From positions 558,001-622,000 of the forward strand of contig CAWBGG010000002.1 of NCBI GenBank assembly GCA_963788205.1: DNA of 64,000 nucleotides, in the 5' to 3' direction. The notes beneath the pieces were generated by a model. It saw nothing but the letters and a program-made list of their open reading frames with translations, did not search any database and was not told the origin of the DNA. This document shows positions 1-8,793 of this stretch, in pieces. Origin of the DNA: CAVVMA01 sp963788205 (GTDB taxonomy: Bacteria > Desulfobacterota > Binatia > Binatales > Binataceae). The stretch's first letter is position 1, and every line of letters begins with the position of its first letter. The position numbers were made by a program, and so were the translations under genes.

Positions 1-1620
1 GATCAATTCATCGACCAGTACTTCCGCTTGCATCCGGAGTCGGCCACCCTCGCCGGCGATCATCGTTTCGATGCGCAGGCGAGCGATCTCTCGCGGCGCG
101 GAATCCAAGCGCAGATCCGGTTCGCATCCGAATGGAAGACCCGCTTCAGCCAAATCGATCCCGCGAGTCTCTCCGCAGATGACGAAGCCGATCGCGAGTG
201 GCTGGTCGCGACCTGCGACGGCTATCTCCTCGATACGCAGACCATCCGCAACTATCAGCGCGAGCCCGGGATGTATATTCCGACCGCCGGCATCTACTCG
301 CTGCTGGAACGCGACTTCGCCCCGCTCGAAAAACGGATGCGCCTGGTGGCCGCGCGTGAGCGCGCCGCGCTCCTGAACTTTCAGGCTGCGCGCGAGAACA
401 TCCGGCCCGACACGATGCCGAAAATCGCCAGCCAGATCCTCGCGCAGCAGATGGCCGCGACGCTCGCGTTCTTCGCCCACGAATTGCCCGCCGCATTCGC
501 TTCGGTGCCGCAGGGCCCGGCCCGCGCCGACTTCGACGACGCGAACCGCAAGACGATCGCCGCGCTCGCCGCCTACCAGCGATGGCTTATGGCGGAGGTC
601 GCGCCCAAGGCCTCCAACGATTTCGCGATCGGCGCCGACGCGTATCGCCGGATGCTGGCTGACCACGACATGGTCGATCTGCCGCTCGACCAGCTCGAAG
701 CAATCGGCGAGCGCGAGCTGGCGCGGCTCCAGGCCGCCTTCGCGGCTACCGCGGCCCAGATCGATCGCACTCGCAGTCCGGCCGCGGTGATGTTGTCGCT
801 CACGCTCAATCATCCCGGCACCAACGACGTCATCCCCACCATCGCGGCGGGCCTGGCCGACGTCCGCTCCTACGTCGTGGCGCATCATCTGGCGACCATC
901 GCGAGCGGCGCGCCCGATCCGGTCGTGCGGCAGACGCCGCCCTACATGCGTGCGACCACCTTCGCCTCGATGGACTCGCCGGGTCCGCTCGAGCAATCGA
1001 CCGAGGCCTACTTCAACGTCACGCTCCCTGAACCTTCATGGAGCGCGGACCAGAAGGCGCAGGCCTTGCGGCTGTTCGCCGCGCCCACCATCGCCGTGGT
1101 CTCGGCGCACGAGGTCTACCCGGGCCACTACGTGCAATTCCTCGACAACCGGCTCAACTCCGACCGCGTGCGCACCCTGTTCCGCTCGGGATCCAACGTC
1201 GAAGGATGGGGGCTCTATTGTGAACAGATGATGCTCGATCAGGGATGGCACGGCGACGATCCGAAGTACCGGCTAGCGCAGCTCCAGATGGCGCTCCAGC
1301 GCGCCTGCCGTTATCTGGTGGGAATCAGGATGCATACTCACGGCATGACGGTTGCCGAGGCCGCCGGATTTTTCGCGCAGAACGCCTACATGACGCCGCA
1401 TAACGCGATGGTCGAGGCGCTCAGAGGCACACAAGATCCCGGCTACCTGCGCTATCAACTGGGCAAGCTGATGATCGAAAAGCTCCGCGACGACCTACGC
1501 GCCAAACAAGGCAGCGCCTTCGACCTAGGCCGCTTCCACGACGACTTCCTCCGCCAAGGCGCGCTACCAATCAAGCTAATCCGCCGCGCAATGCTAGGTT
1601 CGGATGGCCCATTGTTTTGA
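1..1620 (+). CDS. DUF885 family protein, 5' end outside window
   Basis: The reading frame is open from the first base (codons read D-Q-F-I-D-Q-Y-F-R-L-H-P-E), so the N-terminus lies upstream. The TTG at base 28 is an internal leucine rather than a start. The visible 539 codons look like DUF885, a family of predicted zinc-dependent hydrolases/peptidases. The hallmark HExxPGHxxQ-type motif is seen as HEVYPGHYVQF at about bases 1108-1140, with ESTEAYFNV-like and SNVEGWGLYCEQ-like conserved segments around it. It is known as a family of mostly uncharacterised secreted or cytoplasmic hydrolases, and the substrate cannot be told here. The stop codon runs straight into a REP palindrome. A second copy of its last 58 codons lies at 3707-3880. 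Confidence 0.85.
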   Translation, partial: DQFIDQYFRLHPESATLAGDHRFDAQASDLSRRGIQAQIRFASEWKTRFSQIDPASLSADDEADREWLVATCDGYLLDTQTIRNYQREPGMYIPTAGIYSLLERDFAPLEKRMRLVAARERAALLNFQAARENIRPDTMPKIASQILAQQMAATLAFFAHELPAAFASVPQGPARADFDDANRKTIAALAAYQRWLMAEVAPKASNDFAIGADAYRRMLADHDMVDLPLDQLEAIGERELARLQAAFAATAAQIDRTRSPAAVMLSLTLNHPGTNDVIPTIAAGLADVRSYVVAHHLATIASGAPDPVVRQTPPYMRATTFASMDSPGPLEQSTEAYFNVTLPEPSWSADQKAQALRLFAAPTIAVVSAHEVYPGHYVQFLDNRLNSDRVRTLFRSGSNVEGWGLYCEQMMLDQGWHGDDPKYRLAQLQMALQRACRYLVGIRMHTHGMTVAEAAGFFAQNAYMTPHNAMVEALRGTQDPGYLRYQLGKLMIEKLRDDLRAKQGSAFDLGRFHDDFLRQGALPIKLIRRAMLGSDGPLF

Positions 1621-1695
1621 ATGACCGGCGGGACGCCGGTCCTACTTCGGAGTGGTTGGAACTTTCTGAAGTAGGACCGGCGTCCCGCCGGTCAT
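1621..1695. repeat. REP palindrome A (perfect 28-bp arms)
   Basis: Bases 1621-1648 are the exact reverse complement of 1668-1695, with a 19-base loop. The arm starts ATGACCGGCGGGACGCCGG. A further half-unit (CCGCCGGTCATGAGCC) follows at 1724-1739, just before the RAYT start. This layout of REP units next to a RAYT gene is typical. Similar copies lie at 2197, 3881 and 12554. Confidence 0.9.
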
Positions 1696-1743
1696 GAGCC
1701 GAGCCGCGAAGTAGAACAAGCGACCGCCGGTCATGAGCCACAA

Positions 1744-2196
1744 ATGAAAAGAGAAGACGACTTCCGGCTTTATCGGCGAAAACTCCCTCATTGGCGGATG
1801 GAAGGCGCCGCCTATTTCGTCACTTGGCGGGTAGGCGAGGGCCACACGGACTTGACGCCGGCCGAGCGCACGATAGTGGCTGACGCCCTATTACATTTCG
1901 ATAGTGTCCGCTACAGGTTGGCCGGCTTCGTGGTCATGAATGATCACGTTCACGTCATAGTAGAACCCGCGGACGGACATCGCCTGGAAGGAATCGTGCA
2001 ATCGTGGAAATCTTTCACCGCCCATCGTCTTGTGACCGAGGGATCGCGGACGGGCATCATTTGGCAAAGGGAATATTTCGATCGCCTTCTCAGAAGCGAG
2101 ATGGAGATGACGGAAAAGCTTCAATATATCTGCGACAATCCGTGCAAGCGATGGCCAGAAATGGCGGACTACCCCTGGCTGTGGATGGCCAAATGA
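1744..2196 (+). CDS. REP-associated tyrosine transposase (RAYT, Y1_Tnp)
   Basis: A 150-aa single-domain protein of the IS200/IS605-like Y1 transposase superfamily, RAYT branch. It has the HUH pair H68-V-H70 within VVMNDHVHVIVEP, and a C-terminal tyrosine (Y128) in the LQYICDNP segment, which is the usual nucleophile context. RAYTs are domesticated single-strand nucleases thought to process and spread REP sequences. It is bracketed by REP palindromes at 1621-1695 and 2197-2272, whose arms it would be expected to recognise. Length and motifs are complete, so it is probably active or recently active. The ATG start follows the REP half-unit directly, with no clear Shine-Dalgarno. Confidence 0.92.
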   Translation: MKREDDFRLYRRKLPHWRMEGAAYFVTWRVGEGHTDLTPAERTIVADALLHFDSVRYRLAGFVVMNDHVHVIVEPADGHRLEGIVQSWKSFTAHRLVTEGSRTGIIWQREYFDRLLRSEMEMTEKLQYICDNPCKRWPEMADYPWLWMAK

Positions 2197-2375
2197 ATGA
2201 CCGGCGGGGACGCCGGTCCTACTTCTGAGTGGTTGGAACTTTCTGAAGTAGGACCGGCGTCCCGCCGGTCATGCCCGAATCGTGAAGTAGGACCGACGTA
2301 CGCGCCGGGGGCGACCCGCCGGTCATGCGGTCATGAGCCGCAAAAAGGAGGACGACTTCCGGTGTCGGCGGCCCC
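2197..2375. repeat. REP palindrome B plus decayed RAYT 5' end
   Basis: A REP palindrome at 2197-2272 nearly matches copy A but has one extra G in the left arm. It is followed by a degenerate half-unit (2283-2333). Bases 2333-2365 then read ATGAGCCGCAAAAAGGAGGA-CGACTTCCGG-like sequence that mirrors the RAYT start at 1735-1773. The block therefore looks like REP plus the remnant 5' end of a second RAYT copy, running into the 3' end of the gene on the other strand. Confidence 0.8.
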
Positions 2376-3655
2376 TACCGCGCCACTTCCGAGTACGCGA
2401 CCATGAACTTGCCGCTCGGCGCGCGTATGATTTCGGGTACGCGCTCGAATCCTATCGATGCGTTGACTCCCAGCACACTGCCGAAGCCGGTCCGGATTCG
2501 GAATTCGCTGTCGCCTGCGATAGCCGTATCCGCAACGTAGCGGAGCGCGAAGTGGTCAGTCGTCTTCTGGACGATCTGGAACTGTGTTAGCTCGGGGCAC
2601 GCGGTCAGGAAGTTCACCAGGTTGTTCGATGGGGCCAGGCTCCCGTCGGGCATCCGAAACAGATTCATTTGCCGTCCCAGCACTCGCCCCAGGATCGGCA
2701 ATGTGCGCCCGCACGAACAGGCGCCCTCAGCCGCGACCGCGTAGTCGCCGATCTCGTACCTCACCAGCGGCATCAGATAGTTCGCCAGCGTCGTGACCAG
2801 CACCCTTCCCATCGCGCCGGGAGGAACCGGGCGCCCCTCCTGATCGACGATTTCCGTGAAGACATGCTCCGCATTGACGTGATACGAGCCGGCGCCGCAT
2901 TGCCATCCCACAAATGCTTCGGTCGATCCATAGTTATCCGCTATCTCGACGCCCAGATGGCGCCGCACCCGCTCGCGCAGCGAATCCTGCACCGGCTCCC
3001 CGCCGGTGAAAATGCGCCGGAGCGACGCCACGCGTTGGCCGGTCTCTTCAAGCGCGCGGAGCATCCCGTCGAGAATCGACGGATAGACGTAGATGAAGAA
3101 CGGATCCAGCTCGACCATCATGGCCGCCTGCTGGCGGAACTCGATCGCCAGCGAAAGGAAGCGCACGCCGAAAAACAGCCGGCTCACGAGTTGCGCATCG
3201 GGATCGTCGATCTCACGAGCAGGCCCGATGAAACCCGAGCCGGCGAACCATGCGCTGCGCACGATCGGATTCCATCCGTTGGCGCGCAGGTAGCGAGCCC
3301 TGGCGGCGTAGCGGATGCGCTGATGCGAGCTGTCGAAGATGAACTCCACCGGCATCCCGGTGGATCCCGAGGAGCGCGAGTGAATGAGCGCCGCGCCCGG
3401 ACGATAGAGCGAGCGCACCGACGCGTTCAGGCCCTTCACGTCGGCGCGGCGCAGAACGGGCAGGCTCGCGAAGTTCTCCAGCCGCGGCGCGCCGCCGAAG
3501 CGGGCGGCATAAAAGGGAATCCGTGCCGCCGCGGCCAAGGTCCGTGCGAGCCGTTCCTGGCGATACGAATCGAGTCTGGGCGGCGGCCAGTATTGCGACC
3601 GGAGCAGGCCCACAAAGCGCGGCGCCGACTCCAGTACTTTCGTAAGCGCGGCCAC
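2375..3655 (-). CDS. PaaK-like adenylate-forming enzyme (phenylacetate-CoA ligase family)
   Basis: A 426-aa protein that looks like the phenylacetate-CoA ligase/CapK family of ANL adenylating enzymes, which activate a carboxylate with ATP. The nucleotide-binding loop SRSSGSTGMPVEF lies at about residues 92-104, followed by DNYGSTEAF (A5-type motif, about 243-251) and a VRYEIGDYA-type hinge motif further on. A CSCGR cysteine pair near residue 318 is common in this family. The GTG start at 3655 has only a weak upstream AAGG. It stands alone on the minus strand between RAYT/REP sequence and a duplicated DUF885 3' end, so its acyl substrate cannot be inferred from neighbours. CapK-type members sit in polysaccharide loci, which would fit the glycosyltransferases just downstream. 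Confidence 0.82.
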   Translation of the reverse strand: MAALTKVLESAPRFVGLLRSQYWPPPRLDSYRQERLARTLAAAARIPFYAARFGGAPRLENFASLPVLRRADVKGLNASVRSLYRPGAALIHSRSSGSTGMPVEFIFDSSHQRIRYAARARYLRANGWNPIVRSAWFAGSGFIGPAREIDDPDAQLVSRLFFGVRFLSLAIEFRQQAAMMVELDPFFIYVYPSILDGMLRALEETGQRVASLRRIFTGGEPVQDSLRERVRRHLGVEIADNYGSTEAFVGWQCGAGSYHVNAEHVFTEIVDQEGRPVPPGAMGRVLVTTLANYLMPLVRYEIGDYAVAAEGACSCGRTLPILGRVLGRQMNLFRMPDGSLAPSNNLVNFLTACPELTQFQIVQKTTDHFALRYVADTAIAGDSEFRIRTGFGSVLGVNASIGFERVPEIIRAPSGKFMVAYSEVAR

Positions 3656-3706
3656 CTTGACTCGAATCTATACGTAGCGTGAAGCCACGGCCAGCACGAA
3701 CCCCAC

Positions 3707-3880
3707 CTGCGCTATCAACCGGGCCAGCTGATGATCGAGAAACTCCGCGACGACCTGCGCGCGAAACAGGGCAGCGCCCTCGACCTCGGCCGCTTCCACG
3801 ACGATTTCCCGCGCGAAGTCGCGCTACCGATCAAACTGATTCGCCGCGCAATGCTAGGTTCGGATGGTCCGCGGTTTTGA
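3707..3880 (+). pseudogene. Duplicated 3' end of DUF885 gene (remnant)
   Basis: Fifty-eight in-frame codons ending in TGA encode LRYQPGQLMIEKLRDDL... to ...MLGSDGPRF. They are nearly identical to the last 58 codons of the DUF885 gene at 1447-1620 (LRYQLGKLMIEKLRDDL... to ...MLGSDGPLF). No matching 5' part is present. The remnant is followed by the same TTTTGAATGACCGG junction and a REP unit, as in the intact copy, so the duplicated segment included the gene end plus REP. The upstream stretch 3656-3706 shows nothing recognisable. Confidence 0.85.
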
Positions 3881-4012
3881 ATGACCGGCGGGTCGCCCCC
3901 GGCGCGTACGCCGGCCCTACTTTAGAAGAGGTCGCCTCCAACCACTCCGAAGTAGGACCGGCGTCCCGCCGGTCATGGGCCCAAAAAAGTAGCGCGACTT
4001 CCGGGTTCGCCG
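3881..4012. repeat. REP palindrome C with decayed RAYT 5' end
   Basis: Bases 3881-3976 form a REP with diverged left arm and a right arm matching copy A (CGGCGTCCCGCCGGTCAT). Bases 3977-4012 (GGGCCCAAAAAAGTAGCGCG then ACTTCCGG) resemble the RAYT start region but are frame-broken. From 4013 to 4197 no gene is seen; this is leader sequence for the membrane protein that follows. Confidence 0.75.
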
Positions 4013-4197
4013 GCCGTGAAGTCGGGTTCGGCGCCGCTGGAAAGGCGGTAGAACCGGCCTGAAACCTTGCGCAGGGAGGCCGGTCGGGTCTATAGGGAAG
4101 CTGGAATCGGGGACTCAAAACGCCCGCACCCGAAACGCACGAACCTGAGCACTGACCTTATCATACCGGAGCGTTTGCTCTCGCATAGCCGCCGCTC

Positions 4198-6111
4198 GTG
4201 ACTTCAACCGAATCCAGCGGCCCCCGCCCTACGCAGACCGGATGGTATGTCGCGGCCTATTTTCTTCTCCTGAGTTTTCCTGCCGCGGCCGCGGCCTACT
4301 ATAAGATGTTCACTGGTTTCAGTGACTGGGATGACGAAGGCACGATGATGATGTCGGTCAAGGAGTACCTGGCCGGCCACAGACTCTACCACGACGTTTT
4401 GAGTTTCTACGGTCCTGTTTACTACTTCTATAACTGGTTCGTGCGGTCCGCTTCCGGGACCGCCGTCACCCACGACGCCACGCGGATGACATCCGTGGTT
4501 TTGTGGATCGTGTGTCCACTGATATGCGCCTGGATCGTACACAGGCTTGCGAAATCCCTCCCGGTCGCGGCTGGCGCGTATGTTCTCACTTTCAGCGGGC
4601 TCCGTTTTTTCAACACTGAACCCGGCCATCCCCAGGAGTTGTGCATCCTGCTGCTGGTCGGGCTGGTGGCGAGCAGCCTGCTGGCGGAAAAATCGCGACG
4701 CCGCGGTATCGCAATGGTCCTGGTTGGAGCGCTAGCCGCGGCACTGCTCCTGATCAAAGTAAACGTCGGCATCTTTGCGGTCCTCGCGGTTGCGCTCGCA
4801 GTCTTGTCTCAGTCGCCGGTCACTGCACTCTCACGGGTAGCCGCGGTCGCTGCGGTGGCGGCCGCTTTGGTTCTTCCCGTGGCCCTGATGTGGATTCATC
4901 TCGACGACCATCTCGCGCGCGCTTACTGCGTCATGGTGACGGCTTCAACCGCGGCCTTGCTTCCGGGCCTGTTTCGTACTCGCAAGTCCGCCGTGCTCTC
5001 GTTCCGGGATTGCCGGGTAGCGGTGGCTTCTTTCACGGCCACGATCGGGGCAGCATGGCTGGTCCTCATCGCGCAGAGGGTATCGTCATATGCCATCCTG
5101 GACTCGCTGGTGCTTTCAAACCTTCGCGTCAATGTCGTCCAGGCGTCCTGGTACGGCCCTCTCCATCTGGGTTCGATGGCTATTCCGTGGGCGCTGGGAG
5201 GTTTGGGTACCTCGATAGTGTTCGCCCTCCTCATCGTCGCACGCTACCCAGGGAATGCTTACAAATTGCTCGCACCCGTCAAATTGATATTCGGCAGCAT
5301 CGCGCTTTTGCTCCCGGCCAGATCCTTGCCCGGCTTCGTAACGCCATATTGCTGGCTGGTGTTGTATGCGCCTCGGGAGGAGATGCAATCGGAGCAGTCT
5401 TTTCCGAGAAGCCTGCTGGCAGCGACGGCGGTGTTGCAGACCCTCTATGCCTATCCCTTGGCGGGCAGCCAGGAGATCTTCATTCGGATCCTGCTCCTGG
5501 TGGTGGCAGCGGTGTCGATCGGCGACTCCCTGCTGGCCGTAGCACGAGCCGGCCAGATGCCAACCGCCGTGCGTCCGTTCGTGCGTGCCTTCGCGGTGGG
5601 CTTTCTGGTTCTCGTTCCGTTATATTCCCTGGATGTCGCCTACAAGGCGCGCCGACAATATCGGTCGCTCCCGTCCCTGGCGCTGCCGGGTGCCGAGAGA
5701 ATCCACCTGGCAGACGAGCGGGTGCAAATCTACCAGTGGTTGACACAGAATGTACGGCAACATTGTGACACCTTCATGGGCCTGCCTGGCCTTCCGAGCC
5801 TCTACTTTTGGACGGGCGAGGACCCTCCCACTCGGTTCAATTTAAGTAACTGGATGTATGTCCTCAACGACGAGCAACAGTTGGAGGTGGCGTCAGCGCT
5901 TTCCACCCATCCCAACGGGTGTGTCGTCTACAGCCCGGACCTAGTCGCATTCTGGAACAAGGGTAATCGCGATCTGAGCCGGCTCCCGCTGGTGCGTTAC
6001 ATGCAGGACAATTTCGAGATGGTCAGTCGCACAGCGTTCGGAACGCCATCGCCCTACTATTTGCTGGTTCGTAACGGCCGCAACGGTAAAGCGCATCAGC
6101 TCGCTCACTGA
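4198..6111 (+). CDS. GT-C-type membrane glycosyltransferase-like protein
   Basis: A 637-aa polytopic membrane protein with about a dozen hydrophobic segments between residues 17 and 490, then a soluble C-terminal domain of about 140 residues. The acidic motif FSDWDDEGTM (residues 41-50) sits just after the first membrane segment, the position of the catalytic Asp/Glu in GT-C glycosyltransferases that use polyprenyl-phosphate sugars. The C-terminal part (IYQWLTQN..., CDTFMGLPGLPSLYFWTG) resembles the periplasmic domain of such enzymes. It starts with GTG. Two further membrane glycosyltransferase genes follow in the same direction (6223, 8794), suggesting a locus for sugar transfer at the outer face of the membrane. 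The acceptor and sugar are unknown. Confidence 0.7.
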   Translation: MTSTESSGPRPTQTGWYVAAYFLLLSFPAAAAAYYKMFTGFSDWDDEGTMMMSVKEYLAGHRLYHDVLSFYGPVYYFYNWFVRSASGTAVTHDATRMTSVVLWIVCPLICAWIVHRLAKSLPVAAGAYVLTFSGLRFFNTEPGHPQELCILLLVGLVASSLLAEKSRRRGIAMVLVGALAAALLLIKVNVGIFAVLAVALAVLSQSPVTALSRVAAVAAVAAALVLPVALMWIHLDDHLARAYCVMVTASTAALLPGLFRTRKSAVLSFRDCRVAVASFTATIGAAWLVLIAQRVSSYAILDSLVLSNLRVNVVQASWYGPLHLGSMAIPWALGGLGTSIVFALLIVARYPGNAYKLLAPVKLIFGSIALLLPARSLPGFVTPYCWLVLYAPREEMQSEQSFPRSLLAATAVLQTLYAYPLAGSQEIFIRILLLVVAAVSIGDSLLAVARAGQMPTAVRPFVRAFAVGFLVLVPLYSLDVAYKARRQYRSLPSLALPGAERIHLADERVQIYQWLTQNVRQHCDTFMGLPGLPSLYFWTGEDPPTRFNLSNWMYVLNDEQQLEVASALSTHPNGCVVYSPDLVAFWNKGNRDLSRLPLVRYMQDNFEMVSRTAFGTPSPYYLLVRNGRNGKAHQLAH

Positions 6112-6222
6112 TTTGGCCCGAGAGTCTGCGAAAGCTTCTCAAGTTTCACAATTCGCCCGTTCGCGACCGCGGCGCGTTCCCTTTCGTGCTGGCGCTATTC
6201 TTGAGTTCCGGCTAGATCGACA

Positions 6223-8503
6223 TTGCCTATGCCCCCTGTTGAAAGCGTCCCCTCCCAGGTGAACCGCCGTCTGGAGGGGCATCCTGACGTCACGAGGGGC
6301 GTCCTTGGCCAAGGTGCCCGCGTCGTTGCGGTCGTCCTCGGGCTCGCCGTCGTCACCGCCTTGAGCATGCCGCGATTGGTTCACTTGCCCTATCCGATAG
6401 AGTGGCGTGAGGCGATCGAAAGCATCCGCTCGCTGCTGCCCGATACCGGATGGGCAGCGCTCAGGGTCTGGACTTTCTGGGGATGGAGCAGTGCCGTTTT
6501 CGCGGGAATCCTGCTCGTGATCGAGCCGGAACTGGGCCTGTGCGACGCAGTCCTGGGCGGCGCAGCCGGCTTGTGGGCCTTCGCTTTTTTGTTCGTCAGC
6601 ATCTTGGGCCCGATCGGGCTGTTTCGCGCATGGGTAATCTGGATGCTGCTGGCTGCAGCCAGCATCTGGCTGTGGCTTCGTAGGCCCCCGCTGACGTTCA
6701 GAATGCCCAGCAGCGGACAAAAGCTCGCGCTGCTCGGCGTTGTCCTGCTTTCGATCCTGACGCTTCCGGTACAGCTCACCTCGCCGGTTGTTCCCTATAC
6801 AGACGCGCTGTCATGGGCCTCCGCGGCGCAGCGCATCGTGACCTTCCACACCTATTTGCCCTTCGATAACAACCCGTACGGCCTGTGGAGCGGCTTCGCC
6901 CAGGCGCCCGCGCTCGAATCGTTCTACGCCCTGCTGGCGCTGGGAAGTCACACCCGGCTGGCGCTACTGGCCGAGAGCGCGGCGATGGTGCCCATGCTCG
7001 GGTTGATGATGCTCGGTGTCTATCGGCTGGGGCGGACATTCCTGGGCGACACTGCGGGCGGGATGGCGGCGCTGTTGCTCTTTGCCACGACGTTCCCGGA
7101 ACGTGGGACGAGCATGCGCTCGTCGACCAGCGACTTCGTGCTGGTCGGTGTTGGGCTCGCCCTGTTCCTGGACTCACGCCGGAACCCGGCCAGAACCGCG
7201 GTCGGCGCTCTTTTAGTAGGCACTTCGATTGCGGGGGACGCGATTTTCGGCGGGCTCGCGATGGGAACCGCCGCGGCCGGAGTCCTGCTCAGGCTCGCGA
7301 AGTGGGACCGGCCGAGGCTTCCTGGCCGGAGTGGCCTGCATAGCCGGTGCGCTGCTGTTCGGAGCACCCGAGTTCCCTATCGCGCTGTCGATACCGCTTC
7401 GGTACCCAATCCTGCCGCTGGGCCAGATGGCCGGTATCGCGATCATCCTGACTGCGGCGAATTTGGCTGTGGTGAACGCGCCTGCCGTGAAGCCCGTCGA
7501 GGCGCCGAAGCTTTTCCGGGCGCTCAGTCTGGCCGCGGTCGCGTTGGCCGCGGTCGTCCTGCCGCTTCGGGGCAATTTGGACGTTTCGAGAGGGTTGTAC
7601 CCGATCGTGTACGATACATTTCCCGCTTTGACGATACTGGCCGTTGGCGGCTTGGTTCTTCTGCTCGCCTGGTTGTGGATCGCTCCGGACCGGACCCCAA
7701 ACGCGGCCGTGCTTGCGTTCGCCCTGCTTATGGCCGTAATCATCAAACAGCTCGAAGCGCTGGTGGCCTCGTATTCGTTAAGTCCACAAACCGAGGCGAT
7801 GCTATATCACGTCACACACAAGTTGACCGACTATTGGGGTCCCTACTGTCTACTCATACCCGCGGCCCTGCCATTCGCCTTGGTATATCGCCGCTGGTCC
7901 AAGCCCGTCGCGGTCTTCGCCGTCCTGGCGCTCCTGATTTATCCGTCGCACCTGCCCGGCCCGCAGCCCCTGCCCCACGAGCGGCTGTCATTCAAACTCC
8001 GCATGGACAATGAGCAGCACTCCCTGATTGAGCAAATGTATTACGCTGTCCACGTCGCGGCCAGTGGGGCGTGGGTGGGGAGACCCGACCGGCACTGGAT
8101 CTTCGGTCCGGCCGGGTTCGCTCTGTTGGACGTACTGGATCAGGAAATCAGTGCGGGGAGGATTACAGTTGATACTCACATCCTTCATTTGACAGCCGAG
8201 TCTGTATCGCCGGGCTTTGCTCAGTATGCGGCTTTCACCGGCATAGACGACGACACGATGGAGTACGACTACGATCCGAAATACCTGTTCCACTGGGGTG
8301 GACGGGTGTGGCCTTCCAGCGAATTCGCAACGGCGCTGGCGCGAAGGCCGCCATACATCTTGTTGGATGTCGCACCGCCCGACGAAGCGCGCTTTCCCCC
8401 CGACGGGTACGAGGAGATTTTCCATCAGGGCGATTTCCGCCAGGGCGATCTGCGTCTCCTGCGCCGCCAATCGCCGCCGCCGGGCGGCGCCAAGGCTGGA
8501 TGA
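6223..8503 (+). pseudogene. GT-C-like membrane protein, single frameshift near 7310
   Basis: Two halves of one polytopic membrane protein lie in different frames. The first runs from ATG 6223 through about 7310 (ending ...GVLLRLAKWDRP). The second continues in the next frame from about 7315 (GFLAGVACIAGALLFG...) to the stop at 8503. Total length is 2281 bases, 3n+1, so a one-base insertion (or two-base loss) near GGACCGGCCGAGGCTTCC explains it. The N-terminal part contains VVPYTDALSWASAAQRIV, an exposed-loop acidic motif as in GT-C enzymes. The C-terminal ~170 residues are soluble. With the frame restored the protein would have about 759 aa. It could be a real inactivation or an assembly error. 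Beyond a probable role in glycan assembly its function is unknown. Confidence 0.72.
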
Positions 8504-8515
8504 GCAGCGACAGGC

Positions 8516-8660
8516 TTTTTTCCGCAGTGGGCGGTTTTGGAGTCGGATGGCCGGCGGGGACGCCGGCCACTACCCTGAATGAAGCTTCTATATTGGGTAG
8601 GGGCCGGCCTCTGTGCCGGCCCGCGATCAAAACCGCCCACTACCCTTTTTTCCGCAGCCG
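8516..8660. repeat. Nested palindromic repeat block
   Basis: The arms AGTGGGCGGTTTTG (8526-8539) and CAAAACCGCCCACT (about 8628-8641) are inverted. Inside are a smaller stem (CTACCC ... GGGTAG) and two GC-rich hairpins (GGCCGGCGGGGACGCCGGCC and GGCCGGCCTCTGTGCCGGCC). The phrase TTTTTTCCGCAG is repeated directly at both edges. It resembles a BIME-type element related to, but distinct from, the REPs at 1621-3976. Downstream, 8707-8775 reads as a short GTG-started peptide (VDEFRLIVRDPDGKTAYSVV...), perhaps a gene-end remnant. Confidence 0.65.
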
Positions 8661-8793
8661 GACACGCCGTGTGCTGGTACAGGTCTGCCTTCTGCGGTAA
8701 ACAACGGTGGATGAATTCCGTCTGATCGTGCGTGATCCGGACGGCAAGACCGCCTACAGCGTAGTCCTCAAGTAGAACCGCAACTAGATATCG

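Noticed and set aside
1621..2346. CRISPR array
   Set aside because: The repeated units are palindromic REP elements of unequal spacing beside a RAYT gene; there are no regular spacers and no cas genes.
2669..3682. A 337-codon plus-strand frame opposite the PaaK-like gene
   Set aside because: No family features. The opposite strand has clear adenylating-enzyme motifs.
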